Shown piece after piece: positions 1-5,245 of a DNA stretch of 6,494 nucleotides. Position numbers and translations under genes: made by a program. How positions within the stretch are numbered: position 1 is the stretch's first letter; each line of letters opens with the position of its first letter. This stretch comes from an uncultured Bacilli bacterium (lineage in GTDB: Bacteria; Bacillota_I; Bacilli_A; RF39; UBA660): assembly GCA_944358665.1 (NCBI GenBank), contig CALVRP010000011.1:1-6494 (forward strand), given 5' to 3'. A model generated the notes under the pieces. The model searched no databases, had not been told where the DNA came from, and saw only the letters and a list, made by a program, of their open reading frames with translations.

Positions 1-38
1 CACCACTCCGTGCTTTGTAGTACACACTCCTTCAAGAC

Positions 39-47
39 TGATATTAT
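39..47 (+). promoter_or_regulatory. Candidate extended -10 promoter for the yitT operon
   Basis: The sequence TGATATTAT reads as an extended -10 element: TG at 39-40, one base, then TATTAT at 42-47, one mismatch from the consensus hexamer. No good -35 hexamer lies 16-18 bases upstream, as is common for extended -10 promoters. Transcription would start near 53-55, giving a leader of about 70 bases that contains the inverted repeats described below. In DNA this AT-rich the motif can arise by chance, so the call is tentative. Confidence 0.4.
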
Positions 48-65
48 ATAGAAAAATAAATTTAA

Positions 66-114
66 TTCAAGGCTTTCATTCCTATGTGTGCCTTGAACGA
101 AGTGAAAGGAATGA
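66..114 (+). promoter_or_regulatory. Interlocking inverted repeats over the yitT RBS (possible pseudoknot or RNA switch)
   Basis: Two perfect 8-base complementary pairs interlock. TTCAAGGC (66-73) pairs with GCCTTGAA (90-97), and TCATTCCT (76-83) pairs with AGGAATGA (107-114). The arm order A-B-A'-B' means the two stems are either alternatives or the two helices of an H-type pseudoknot, with connecting segments of 2, 6 and 9 bases. The last arm contains most of the AAAGGA Shine-Dalgarno of yitT, so forming the second stem would occlude it. I do not recognise a known riboswitch class. That this works as a regulator is inference from the pairing alone. Confidence 0.4.
105..110 (+). promoter_or_regulatory. 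RBS that decides the yitT start
   Basis: AAAGGA at 105-110 is the only Shine-Dalgarno-like sequence near the start of this reading frame. It lies 12 bases before the ATG at 123 and directly abuts the ATG at 111, which is too close to serve that codon. The in-frame ATG at 84 has no purine-rich sequence in front of it. The spacing to 123 is on the long side but workable, and translation from 123 begins with a normal YitT N-terminus. Confidence 0.55.
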
Positions 115-122
115 GTCTTTTT

Positions 123-1004
123 ATGAATAACAGCAAACTTCTTTTTGCGATTAAACAACTACCATCATTTATTTTTATTACTTTAGGGGCAATCATGGCG
201 GCTGCAGCTTTGGAAATATTTTTAATTCCTAATTCAATAATTGATGGTGGTTTAAATGGTGTATCAATTATTTTAAATAAAATATTTGGCGGCTCTTTAA
301 GTTTATTTGTCATAGTATTAAATATTCCGTTCTTAATAGTTGGTTGGAGACAATTGGGTAAAAAGTTTTTAGTAAAAGCGATATATGCGATGCTCGTATT
401 TTCAGTATTACTAGAAGTCTTCAGCACTTTTGAAGAAGTAACTGATGATATTTTATTAGCTTTAGTTTATGGAGGGTTGCTTTTAGGTGTTGGTGTTGGT
501 CTTGTAATTAAAGAAGGCGGATGCTTGGACGGTACCGAAGCCGTGGCTATTATGATAAGTAAAAAAGCTAATCTATCAGTTGGCCAAATAGTCTTCATTT
601 TTAATATATTTATTTATGGTTCAGCTATTTTTGTCTTTGGTATTGATAGAGCGCTTTACTCATTATTAATGTATTTTATAACATTTAAAATAATCGATAT
701 TGTTTCTGAAGGCTTAGATCAAGCTAAAGCGGCAATTATAATTACTGATCAAGAAGAGACAATATCTGATGAGATTTTTAAACGACTTGGTAGAACTACT
801 ACGATAATATCTGGAAGAGGAAAAGAATCTCAAACCCAAAAGACAGTATTGTATACTGTAATTACGCGTCTTGAGGTTCAAGAACTTAGAGATATCGTTC
901 AAAATGCCGATACTTCGTCATTTGTAACTATATCTGATGTTTCTGATATAATCGGCAATCACATAAAAAAAATACCTGTTAAAAAGAGTAATGAAGAATC
1001 ATAG
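123..1004 (+). CDS. YitT family membrane protein (DUF161 plus DUF2179)
   Basis: This is a polytopic membrane protein of 293 residues, the usual size for YitT-family proteins of Bacillota. Its biochemical role is not established. Residues about 12-200 carry five or six hydrophobic segments with the family glycine motifs GGLNGVSII (42-50) and GGCLDGTEA (132-140). Residues about 210-285 form the soluble DUF2179 domain, with the hallmark GRTTTIISGRGKES (223-236) followed by a beta-strand-rich tail; this is thought to be a cytoplasmic ligand-sensing module. The reading frame is open back to 84 and has ATGs at 84, 111 and 123. I chose 123 because the hydrophobic core begins soon after it and it is the one served by AAAGGA. 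It is the first gene of an operon with the PAP2 gene, which starts within eight bases of its TAG. The family assignment is secure; the precise function is unknown. Confidence 0.9.
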   Translation: MNNSKLLFAIKQLPSFIFITLGAIMAAAALEIFLIPNSIIDGGLNGVSIILNKIFGGSLSLFVIVLNIPFLIVGWRQLGKKFLVKAIYAMLVFSVLLEVFSTFEEVTDDILLALVYGGLLLGVGVGLVIKEGGCLDGTEAVAIMISKKANLSVGQIVFIFNIFIYGSAIFVFGIDRALYSLLMYFITFKIIDIVSEGLDQAKAAIIITDQEETISDEIFKRLGRTTTIISGRGKESQTQKTVLYTVITRLEVQELRDIVQNADTSSFVTISDVSDIIGNHIKKIPVKKSNEES

Positions 1005-1011
1005 GAATTTT

Positions 1012-1653
1012 ATGGAATTTATAAAGAAGAATATTGAATGGGTTGTCTTTTTTTTAAGTATAGCTATTTTTACTTTGTTAGCTATTGGAGTCCATTTAGA
1101 TAAATTTCAAGATTTTGATGCCGGTATACATGAAATTATTAGTGGAATAAGTTTTCCGCTTGTAGATGGCTTTTGGATGGTTATTACTAATCTTGCAAGT
1201 CCAGCATTTATTTTAGTCTTTCTAGTAATTTTATTAATTATAATTAGAAATAAAAAATACGGTATTTTGTTATTTTTTAATACTGTTAATATATTCTTAT
1301 TAAATCAAATGTTAAAAGCCATTTTTTCAAGGCCTAGGCCATTTGAGCTTATGCTAATAGAGGAAACAGGTTATAGTTTTCCAAGCGGTCATACTATGTT
1401 AGCTTTAGCGTTTTATGGGTTTTTAATTTATGTTATTTGGCAAATAAATTTAAGTAAAAAAGCAAAAAAATTTTTAACAGTTCTTTTAGTGATTATAATA
1501 CTATTAATTGGTCTTAGCCGTATTTATTTAGGTGTTCATTATCCAAGTGATATTTTAGGCGGTTTTATGGCTTCTTTAGCTTATTTAATTGTTTTTATTA
1601 AATTGGTAAAAAAATATGATGCAAGGAGTGATAAAGATGAGAAAAGCATTTGA
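1012..1653 (+). CDS. PAP2 family membrane phosphatase (lipid or undecaprenyl-pyrophosphate phosphatase type)
   Basis: This is a membrane-bound acid phosphatase of 213 residues with about six predicted transmembrane segments. All three PAP2 catalytic motifs are intact: K102-x6-R109-P110 (KAIFSRPRP), PSGH at 124-127 with the acid/base His127, and S169-R170-x5-H176-x3-D180 (SRIYLGVHYPSD) with the nucleophile His176. Family members remove phosphate from phosphatidate, phosphatidylglycerophosphate or undecaprenyl pyrophosphate on the outer face of the membrane; the sequence does not say which. Two starts are possible. ATG 991 overlaps the end of yitT but has only a weak purine run. ATG 1012 has AGGA (1003-1006) five bases upstream, and I prefer it. 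The other start would add seven residues. The 3' end overlaps the next gene by 17 bases, so the two are translationally coupled. Confidence 0.92.
   Translation: MEFIKKNIEWVVFFLSIAIFTLLAIGVHLDKFQDFDAGIHEIISGISFPLVDGFWMVITNLASPAFILVFLVILLIIIRNKKYGILLFFNTVNIFLLNQMLKAIFSRPRPFELMLIEETGYSFPSGHTMLALAFYGFLIYVIWQINLSKKAKKFLTVLLVIIILLIGLSRIYLGVHYPSDILGGFMASLAYLIVFIKLVKKYDARSDKDEKSI
1623..1628 (+). promoter_or_regulatory. RBS that fixes the start of the flavin reductase-rubredoxin gene
   Basis: AAGGAG at 1623-1628 sits eight bases before the ATG at 1637, inside the last codons of the PAP2 gene. It selects this ATG over the in-frame ATGs at 1616 and 1619, which have no such site. The resulting protein begins MRKAFDKLTSGMY, a typical start for this flavin reductase family. 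Confidence 0.75.
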
Positions 1654-2254
1654 TAAATTAACTAGTGGAATGTATTTAGTAGGTACCAAGGCCGATAAGG
1701 AAGCGGGTTGTATTGTTAATACTTTTGAGCAAGTTGCTAGTAAACCAGAACTGGTTGTTATAGCTATTAATAAAGAAAATTATACATGTACACAAATAAG
1801 GAAGAGTAAAAAATTTAATGTTACTGTGTTAAAAGAAGACACAGATAAAGAGATAATTAATACATTTGGCTTTTCAAGTAGTGAATTTAATGACAAATAT
1901 AAAGCTTATAATAAGAAATATGATTTGTTAGGACTTCCTTATATTGAAAATGATATGGTTGCTTTATTTTCTGTTCGTGTAAAAGAAGAAATTGATGCGA
2001 ACACGCATATAGTATTTATGGGTGAAGTTAGTGAATCTGTGCTACTTAGCGAAGATAGACCAATGACTTATGATTATTATAGAACCGTAAAAAATGGCAT
2101 AACACCCCCTAAAGCGTCTACTTATCAAAAGCCAAAAGCGGTAAGTGGTTATAAGTGTGATGTTTGCGGATATATTTATCGTGGTGAAGAATTACCAATA
2201 GATTACATTTGTCCAATCTGTGGACAAACACATTTTACTAAAATTTGTGAATAA
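1637..2254 (+). CDS. Flavin reductase-like protein fused to rubredoxin (high-molecular-weight rubredoxin type)
   Basis: This is a 205-residue, two-domain cytoplasmic redox protein. Residues 1-155 match the FMN-binding split-barrel of flavin reductase-like proteins, including the early KLTSGMYLVGTK region and the later HIVFMGEV (124-131). Residues about 171-204 form a compact rubredoxin whose iron is held by two pairs, C174-x2-C177-G-Y-x-Y and C192-P-x-C195-G. The linker between the domains is short and rich in Pro and Lys (157-168). In anaerobes such as Moorella this architecture is the high-molecular-weight rubredoxin, which passes electrons from NAD(P)H to flavodiiron proteins that reduce nitric oxide or oxygen. 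No flavodiiron partner is in the window, so that role is inferred from architecture. It is the last gene of the operon and overlaps the PAP2 gene by 17 bases. A ferric or flavin reductase role is an alternative. Confidence 0.88.
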   Translation: MRKAFDKLTSGMYLVGTKADKEAGCIVNTFEQVASKPELVVIAINKENYTCTQIRKSKKFNVTVLKEDTDKEIINTFGFSSSEFNDKYKAYNKKYDLLGLPYIENDMVALFSVRVKEEIDANTHIVFMGEVSESVLLSEDRPMTYDYYRTVKNGITPPKASTYQKPKAVSGYKCDVCGYIYRGEELPIDYICPICGQTHFTKICE

Positions 2255-2270
2255 AAAAAATCAACTGAAT

Positions 2271-2316
2271 AAAAAATCTCTTTTCCGTTCATTATGAATG
2301 TGAAAGGAGATTTTTT
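2271..2316 (+). terminator. Hairpin with T-tract: possible intrinsic terminator that also sequesters the sigG RBS
   Basis: The left arm 2271-2285 (AAAAAATCTCTTTTC) pairs with the right arm 2302-2316 (GAAAGGAGATTTTTT) over 15 base pairs, with one G-U wobble. Pairing continues inward after a single bulge (T2301) through TTCAT at 2288-2292 and ATGAA at 2294-2298, leaving a small loop. The right arm ends in six Ts, giving the outline of a terminator for the upstream yitT operon. The same arm contains AAAGGAG (2303-2309), the Shine-Dalgarno of sigG, so a transcript reading through would have that site base-paired. No gene-free space remains between the hairpin and the sigG ATG for another promoter. 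The structure is clear in the sequence; termination and translational control are inferred. Confidence 0.65.
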
Positions 2317-2317
2317 A

Positions 2318-3091
2318 ATGGCACGTCACAAAGTAGAAATTGCGAACGTGAATACTGCGAATATTAAAGTTCTAAACAATGATGAGCAAATAGAACTTTT
2401 TCAGGCCTTACAAAAAGGAGACCCTTTTGCTAAGGAAGATTTAATTAATGGTAATTTAAAATTAGTATTATCCATTTTAAAAAAGTTTAATGGTCGAACT
2501 GATAATATGGATGATTTATTTCAAGTGGGTTGTATTGGACTTATTAAAGCTATTGATAACTTTGATTTAAGTCATAATGTTAGATTCAGTACTTATGCGG
2601 TACCGATGATTGTTGGTGAAATTAAAAGGTATTTAAGAGATAATAACAGTGTAAGAATTGCTAGAAGTATTAAAGATCTTGCTTATAAAGCCGTAAAAAC
2701 CCGTGAAGAACTAACTAATTTAAATGGTAAAGAACCAACGATAAGTGAAATTGCTAGTAAAATGAATGTGAGTGAATTTGAAGTGGCTAATGCCTTGAAT
2801 TCTATGAAAGATGTAATTAGTATGTACGAACCAATTTATAACGATGGCGGTGATGTAATTTATTTAGAAGATCAGTTAAATGCTGAAGATGGTGCTTATG
2901 ATTTAGAAACAAAAATATCTTTAAAAAATGCTTTAGATAAATTAAAAGAAAAAGAAAAATATATTATTATAGAACGTTATTTAGTTGGAAAAACACAAAT
3001 GGAATTAGCTGAAGAAATTGGCATTAGCCAAGCACAAATATCAAGGCTTGAAAAGAGTGGCTTAGAAAACATCAAAAAGATGATAAACTAA
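2318..3091 (+). CDS. sigG: RNA polymerase sporulation sigma factor SigG (late forespore)
   Basis: This is the sigma-70 family factor that directs late gene expression in the forespore after engulfment. The 257-residue length is almost that of B. subtilis SigG (260), and the family-specific N-terminus MARHKVEI is present. Region 2 spans about 40-110 with the core-binding DDLFQVGCIGL (65-75) and the -10 recognition segment FSTYAVPMIVGEIKRYLRD (90-108). Region 3 covers about 115-165, followed by the SigG-type EPIYNDGGD (171-179). Region 4.2 is a helix-turn-helix with GKTQMELAEEIGISQAQISR (224-243). ATG 2318 is chosen because AAAGGAG ends eight bases before it; the in-frame ATG at 2294 lies in the loop of the upstream hairpin. 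Asn44 aligns with the Asn that, from memory, lets the anti-sigma CsfB/Gin bind B. subtilis SigG. ylmC follows 43 bases downstream, as in Bacillus. Confidence 0.97.
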   Translation: MARHKVEIANVNTANIKVLNNDEQIELFQALQKGDPFAKEDLINGNLKLVLSILKKFNGRTDNMDDLFQVGCIGLIKAIDNFDLSHNVRFSTYAVPMIVGEIKRYLRDNNSVRIARSIKDLAYKAVKTREELTNLNGKEPTISEIASKMNVSEFEVANALNSMKDVISMYEPIYNDGGDVIYLEDQLNAEDGAYDLETKISLKNALDKLKEKEKYIIIERYLVGKTQMELAEEIGISQAQISRLEKSGLENIKKMIN

Positions 3092-3134
3092 GCATTTTTT
3101 TTATTTAGAAAAATATACTTGAATAGGTGGTAGT

Positions 3135-3356
3135 ATGTTGCTTTCTGATTTACAAAGTAAAGATATCATTAATTTAGCTGATGGTAAAAGAGTTGGTACC
3201 ATCATAGATGTTGATATTGACCAAACAGGAAGAATTAACGAGCTAACTGTTCAAAAGAAAAGGTTTATTTTTTTCTCAGGAGGAACAGTTGGTGTGAAAT
3301 GGTCAGAGATTGACAAAATTGGTAAAGATGTTATACTAGTTAATATAAAGAGTTAG
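3135..3356 (+). CDS. ylmC: YlmC/YmxH family PRC-barrel protein
   Basis: This is a small single-domain protein of 73 residues, the normal length for the YlmC/YmxH family, which is widespread in spore-formers and has no defined biochemical activity. The whole chain is a PRC barrel. The conserved opening LLSDLQSKDIINLADGKRVG (2-21) leads into alternating strands and an acidic DVDID turn (25-29). The closing signature WSEIDKIGKDVILVNI (56-71) completes the fold. It lacks membrane segments and cysteines, so it is probably cytoplasmic. AGGTGG at 3125-3130, four bases before the ATG, serves as the RBS. It follows sigG by 43 bases, the gene order known from B. subtilis, which supports both assignments. 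The TAG stop overlaps the Shine-Dalgarno of the glycosyltransferase gene, so the two are coupled. Confidence 0.9.
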   Translation: MLLSDLQSKDIINLADGKRVGTIIDVDIDQTGRINELTVQKKRFIFFSGGTVGVKWSEIDKIGKDVILVNIKS

Positions 3357-3365
3357 GAGGCACGT

Positions 3366-4373
3366 ATGAAAGTTTTCTTGTATAAGGGTAAGATTGACGT
3401 TGATAAAAGTGGTGTCGGTAAAGCCGTGAAGCATCAAGAAAAAGCTTTATCACTTGCCAAAGTTCCTTATACCTTGAATGAAAAAGATGATTGGGATATA
3501 ATTCATGTAAATACAATATTTCCGACATCTTTAGTAATGGTTAATAAAGCTAAGGCTAAAGGCAAAAAAGTTATAATTCATGCTCATTCAACGGAAGAAG
3601 ATATTAAAAATTCTTTTCTATTTTCTAATATGGCAGCACCGGCGTTAAAACAATGGCTTAAGCTATTATATATGCAAGCCGATGTTTTATTAACGCCAAC
3701 GCCTTATTCTAAAAAAATACTAGAATCTTATGGTATAGACAAAGAAATAATTCCCGTATCTAATGGCATCGATTTAGATTTCTGGCAAAAAGATTCTAAA
3801 GCAGGTAAAGAATTTCGTGATAAATATGGGTTTAAAGATAGTGATAAAGTTATAATTTCTGTTGGCTTGCAAATAGAAAGAAAAGGTATTTTAGAATTTT
3901 TAGAGCTAGCTAAAAGAATGCCAGAATATAAATTTGTTTGGTTTGGTGATATGCCTGCTGCATTAAAAACTCCTAAAATAAGCGAGGCTATAAAACATAA
4001 AACAAGCAATGTATATTTTCCTGGTTATGTTGATAGTAAAGAACTTAAAGGCGCATACAGTGGCTGTGATATTTATATTTTTCCAACTAAAGAAGAAACG
4101 GAAGGAATTGTTTTATTAGAAGCGTTAGCAACTAAAACTAAAGCTATTGTTAGCGATATTCCTATTTATGATAGTTGGCTTTTAGACGGTATTAATATTT
4201 ATAAAGCTAAAAATGTTGATGATTTTGAAAATAAAATTAAAAAATTAATTAATAATGAACTTCCTGATTTGACTGAAGAAGGTTATAAAGTGGCTGAAGA
4301 GAGAAGCATCAAAAGTATTGGTCGTAAATTAAAGAAGATATATGAAAAAGTTTTAGAAAAAGATTTAGTCTAG
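3366..4373 (+). CDS. GT4 family glycosyltransferase, probably glycolipid (CpoA/LafB-like)
   Basis: This is a 335-residue GT-B fold, retaining glycosyltransferase. The N-terminal half (about 1-155) binds the acceptor and contains the glycine loop SGVGKA (15-20) and HAHSTEED (72-79). The C-terminal half binds the nucleotide-sugar, with VSNGID (131-136), the phosphate-contacting E171-R172-K173-G174, and the diagnostic EX7E pair E244/E252 in EETEGIVLLEAL. These elements, the length and the pattern KSGVGKAVKHQEKAL resemble the streptococcal and lactobacillar enzymes CpoA/LafB. Those add a second sugar to monoglucosyl-diacylglycerol on the inner membrane face, making the glycolipid that anchors lipoteichoic acid. 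There is no transmembrane helix, fitting a peripheral membrane enzyme. Another GT4 acceptor cannot be excluded. A strong AGGAGG (3355-3360) precedes the ATG by five bases and overlaps the ylmC stop, placing it in one transcript with sigG-ylmC. Confidence 0.85.
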   Translation: MKVFLYKGKIDVDKSGVGKAVKHQEKALSLAKVPYTLNEKDDWDIIHVNTIFPTSLVMVNKAKAKGKKVIIHAHSTEEDIKNSFLFSNMAAPALKQWLKLLYMQADVLLTPTPYSKKILESYGIDKEIIPVSNGIDLDFWQKDSKAGKEFRDKYGFKDSDKVIISVGLQIERKGILEFLELAKRMPEYKFVWFGDMPAALKTPKISEAIKHKTSNVYFPGYVDSKELKGAYSGCDIYIFPTKEETEGIVLLEALATKTKAIVSDIPIYDSWLLDGINIYKAKNVDDFENKIKKLINNELPDLTEEGYKVAEERSIKSIGRKLKKIYEKVLEKDLV

Positions 4374-4391
4374 TATGGACTAAATTTTTTT
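4357..4391 (+). terminator. Rho-independent terminator at the end of the glycosyltransferase gene
   Basis: ATTTAGTC (4363-4370) pairs perfectly with GACTAAAT (4378-4385) around a seven-base loop. The stem extends through a G-U pair and five A-U pairs (4357-4362 with 4386-4391), and the right side is a run of seven Ts at 4385-4391. The left arm consists of the last coding bases of the glycosyltransferase gene, and its stop codon is in the loop. It should end the sigG-ylmC-glycosyltransferase transcript just before the next promoter. Confidence 0.75.
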
Positions 4392-4399
4392 GATATAAT
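4392..4399 (+). promoter_or_regulatory. Extended -10 promoter for the apbE-like/rsmE operon
   Basis: TGATATAAT (TG at 4391-4392, TATAAT at 4394-4399) is a consensus extended -10 element and directly follows the T-tract of the preceding terminator, which is where a new transcription unit would be expected to start. No convincing -35 hexamer lies 16-18 bases upstream, where the terminator stem occupies the space. The predicted start, around 4404-4407, falls on or just after the in-frame ATG at 4404, so the transcript would be leaderless or have a leader of about ten bases. Confidence 0.65.
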
Positions 4400-4415
4400 G
4401 AATATGGTGAAAAAT

Positions 4416-5243
4416 ATGCAGAGAATTATCGATAAACGTAACTATATAATTTTAGGAATAATAATCTTATTATTAATTTTTATTTTAATTCAAATATTTA
4501 CTAAAAAAGAAGAATATAGTTATAGTTATGATTATTTTGATCATTATATTGTTGTTAAAATATACGAAAATAAAGATATCTTTTCTGATATTGAAAAAAT
4601 ATATCAAAAATATAATGATGCAGTAAATGGGAAAAATGATAAATTATTAAATAAAATTATTGATTACGGTAAAGATGTATATGAAAAAACGGATGGTTAC
4701 GTTGATATTAGTAAAGGTTCACTTACAAATAATGAGGTAACTGATTTTACAACAAAAATAGATGAATTATCAGTAGATATGGACCAAGATATTGATGTGT
4801 CTGATATTATCAGTAGTTATGCTACTAACGAAGTTATAAGTTATTTAAAAGAAAATAATATTGATAAATATTTAATTAGTGATAATGGAGATATAAGTGC
4901 GGGTAATTATTATACTGATGGTAGTTATAAAGTAAGTATTTCATATGAAGATGAAATCTTAGATATCGCATCGTTTGAAAACAAAAGTATGATAACTAGA
5001 AGTAATGATAATGAAGTTAAAAGTTACATGGTAAATCCTGTTGAAAGTAAAGTTACGAAAAAATATGATACCGTTGTCGTTATTTCTGATGACGTAAATG
5101 AAGGAACCATGTTGGCTAATGCTTTATATTTAATGGATAGAGAAGCAGGCGAAAAATTAATAAAAAAATATGATGCCGCCGCTTTATGGTATGTTGATGA
5201 TAAAACTTATACTTTAAATTTTGATAAATATACAGGTGATTAA
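4416..5243 (+). CDS. Membrane-anchored ApbE-like protein, probably catalytically degenerate
   Basis: This 275-residue protein has one N-terminal membrane segment (about 10-28, no lipobox Cys) and an outward-facing domain that follows the order of FAD:protein FMN transferase ApbE. DVSDIISSYATN (127-138) aligns residue for residue with the ApbE segment usually written DLGGIAKGYAVD. SDNGDI (155-160) stands for NAGGNI, YMVNPVESK (204-212) for the HIIDPKTG strand, and GTMLANALYLMD (230-241) for ADALSTALFVLG. Key positions are changed: the Lys of IAKG is Ser, and the Mg-binding Asp and Thr of the last motif are Thr and Asn. It is also shorter than typical ApbE (about 320-350). I infer a non-catalytic or repurposed relative. 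ATGs exist at 4398, 4404 and 4416. GGTGA (4406-4410) favours 4416, but the first two overlap or touch the promoter start and remain possible. rsmE follows after two bases. Confidence 0.72.
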   Translation: MQRIIDKRNYIILGIIILLLIFILIQIFTKKEEYSYSYDYFDHYIVVKIYENKDIFSDIEKIYQKYNDAVNGKNDKLLNKIIDYGKDVYEKTDGYVDISKGSLTNNEVTDFTTKIDELSVDMDQDIDVSDIISSYATNEVISYLKENNIDKYLISDNGDISAGNYYTDGSYKVSISYEDEILDIASFENKSMITRSNDNEVKSYMVNPVESKVTKKYDTVVVISDDVNEGTMLANALYLMDREAGEKLIKKYDAAALWYVDDKTYTLNFDKYTGD

Positions 5244-5245
5244 TT

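Noticed and set aside
4..30. Direct repeat CACTCC at 4-9 and 25-30
   Set aside because: Two six-base copies are not enough to support an operator or an attachment site.
62..427. Minus-strand open frame of 121 codons opposite yitT, and similar minus-strand frames at 714-902, 3340-3528 and 3728-4009
   Set aside because: Each lies opposite a well-supported plus-strand gene, has no convincing RBS, and shows no recognisable domain.
2249..2276. Possible SigF-type promoter (GAATA about 15 bases before an A-rich box) upstream of sigG
   Set aside because: The -10 region lacks the GG and T positions of the SigF consensus, and poly-A tracts here make such matches likely by chance.
3074..3102. Possible terminator after sigG: AAAAAGATG pairing with CATTTTTTT and a run of eight Ts
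   Set aside because: The stem has only one G-C pair, one G-U wobble and a ten-base loop, so it should be very unstable; the sigG and ylmC genes are only 43 bases apart and probably share a transcript. At most it is a weak attenuator.
3114..3119. TATACT resembling a -10 element before ylmC
   Set aside because: There is no supporting -35, and a start near 3126 would fall inside the ylmC RBS, leaving no leader for ribosome binding.
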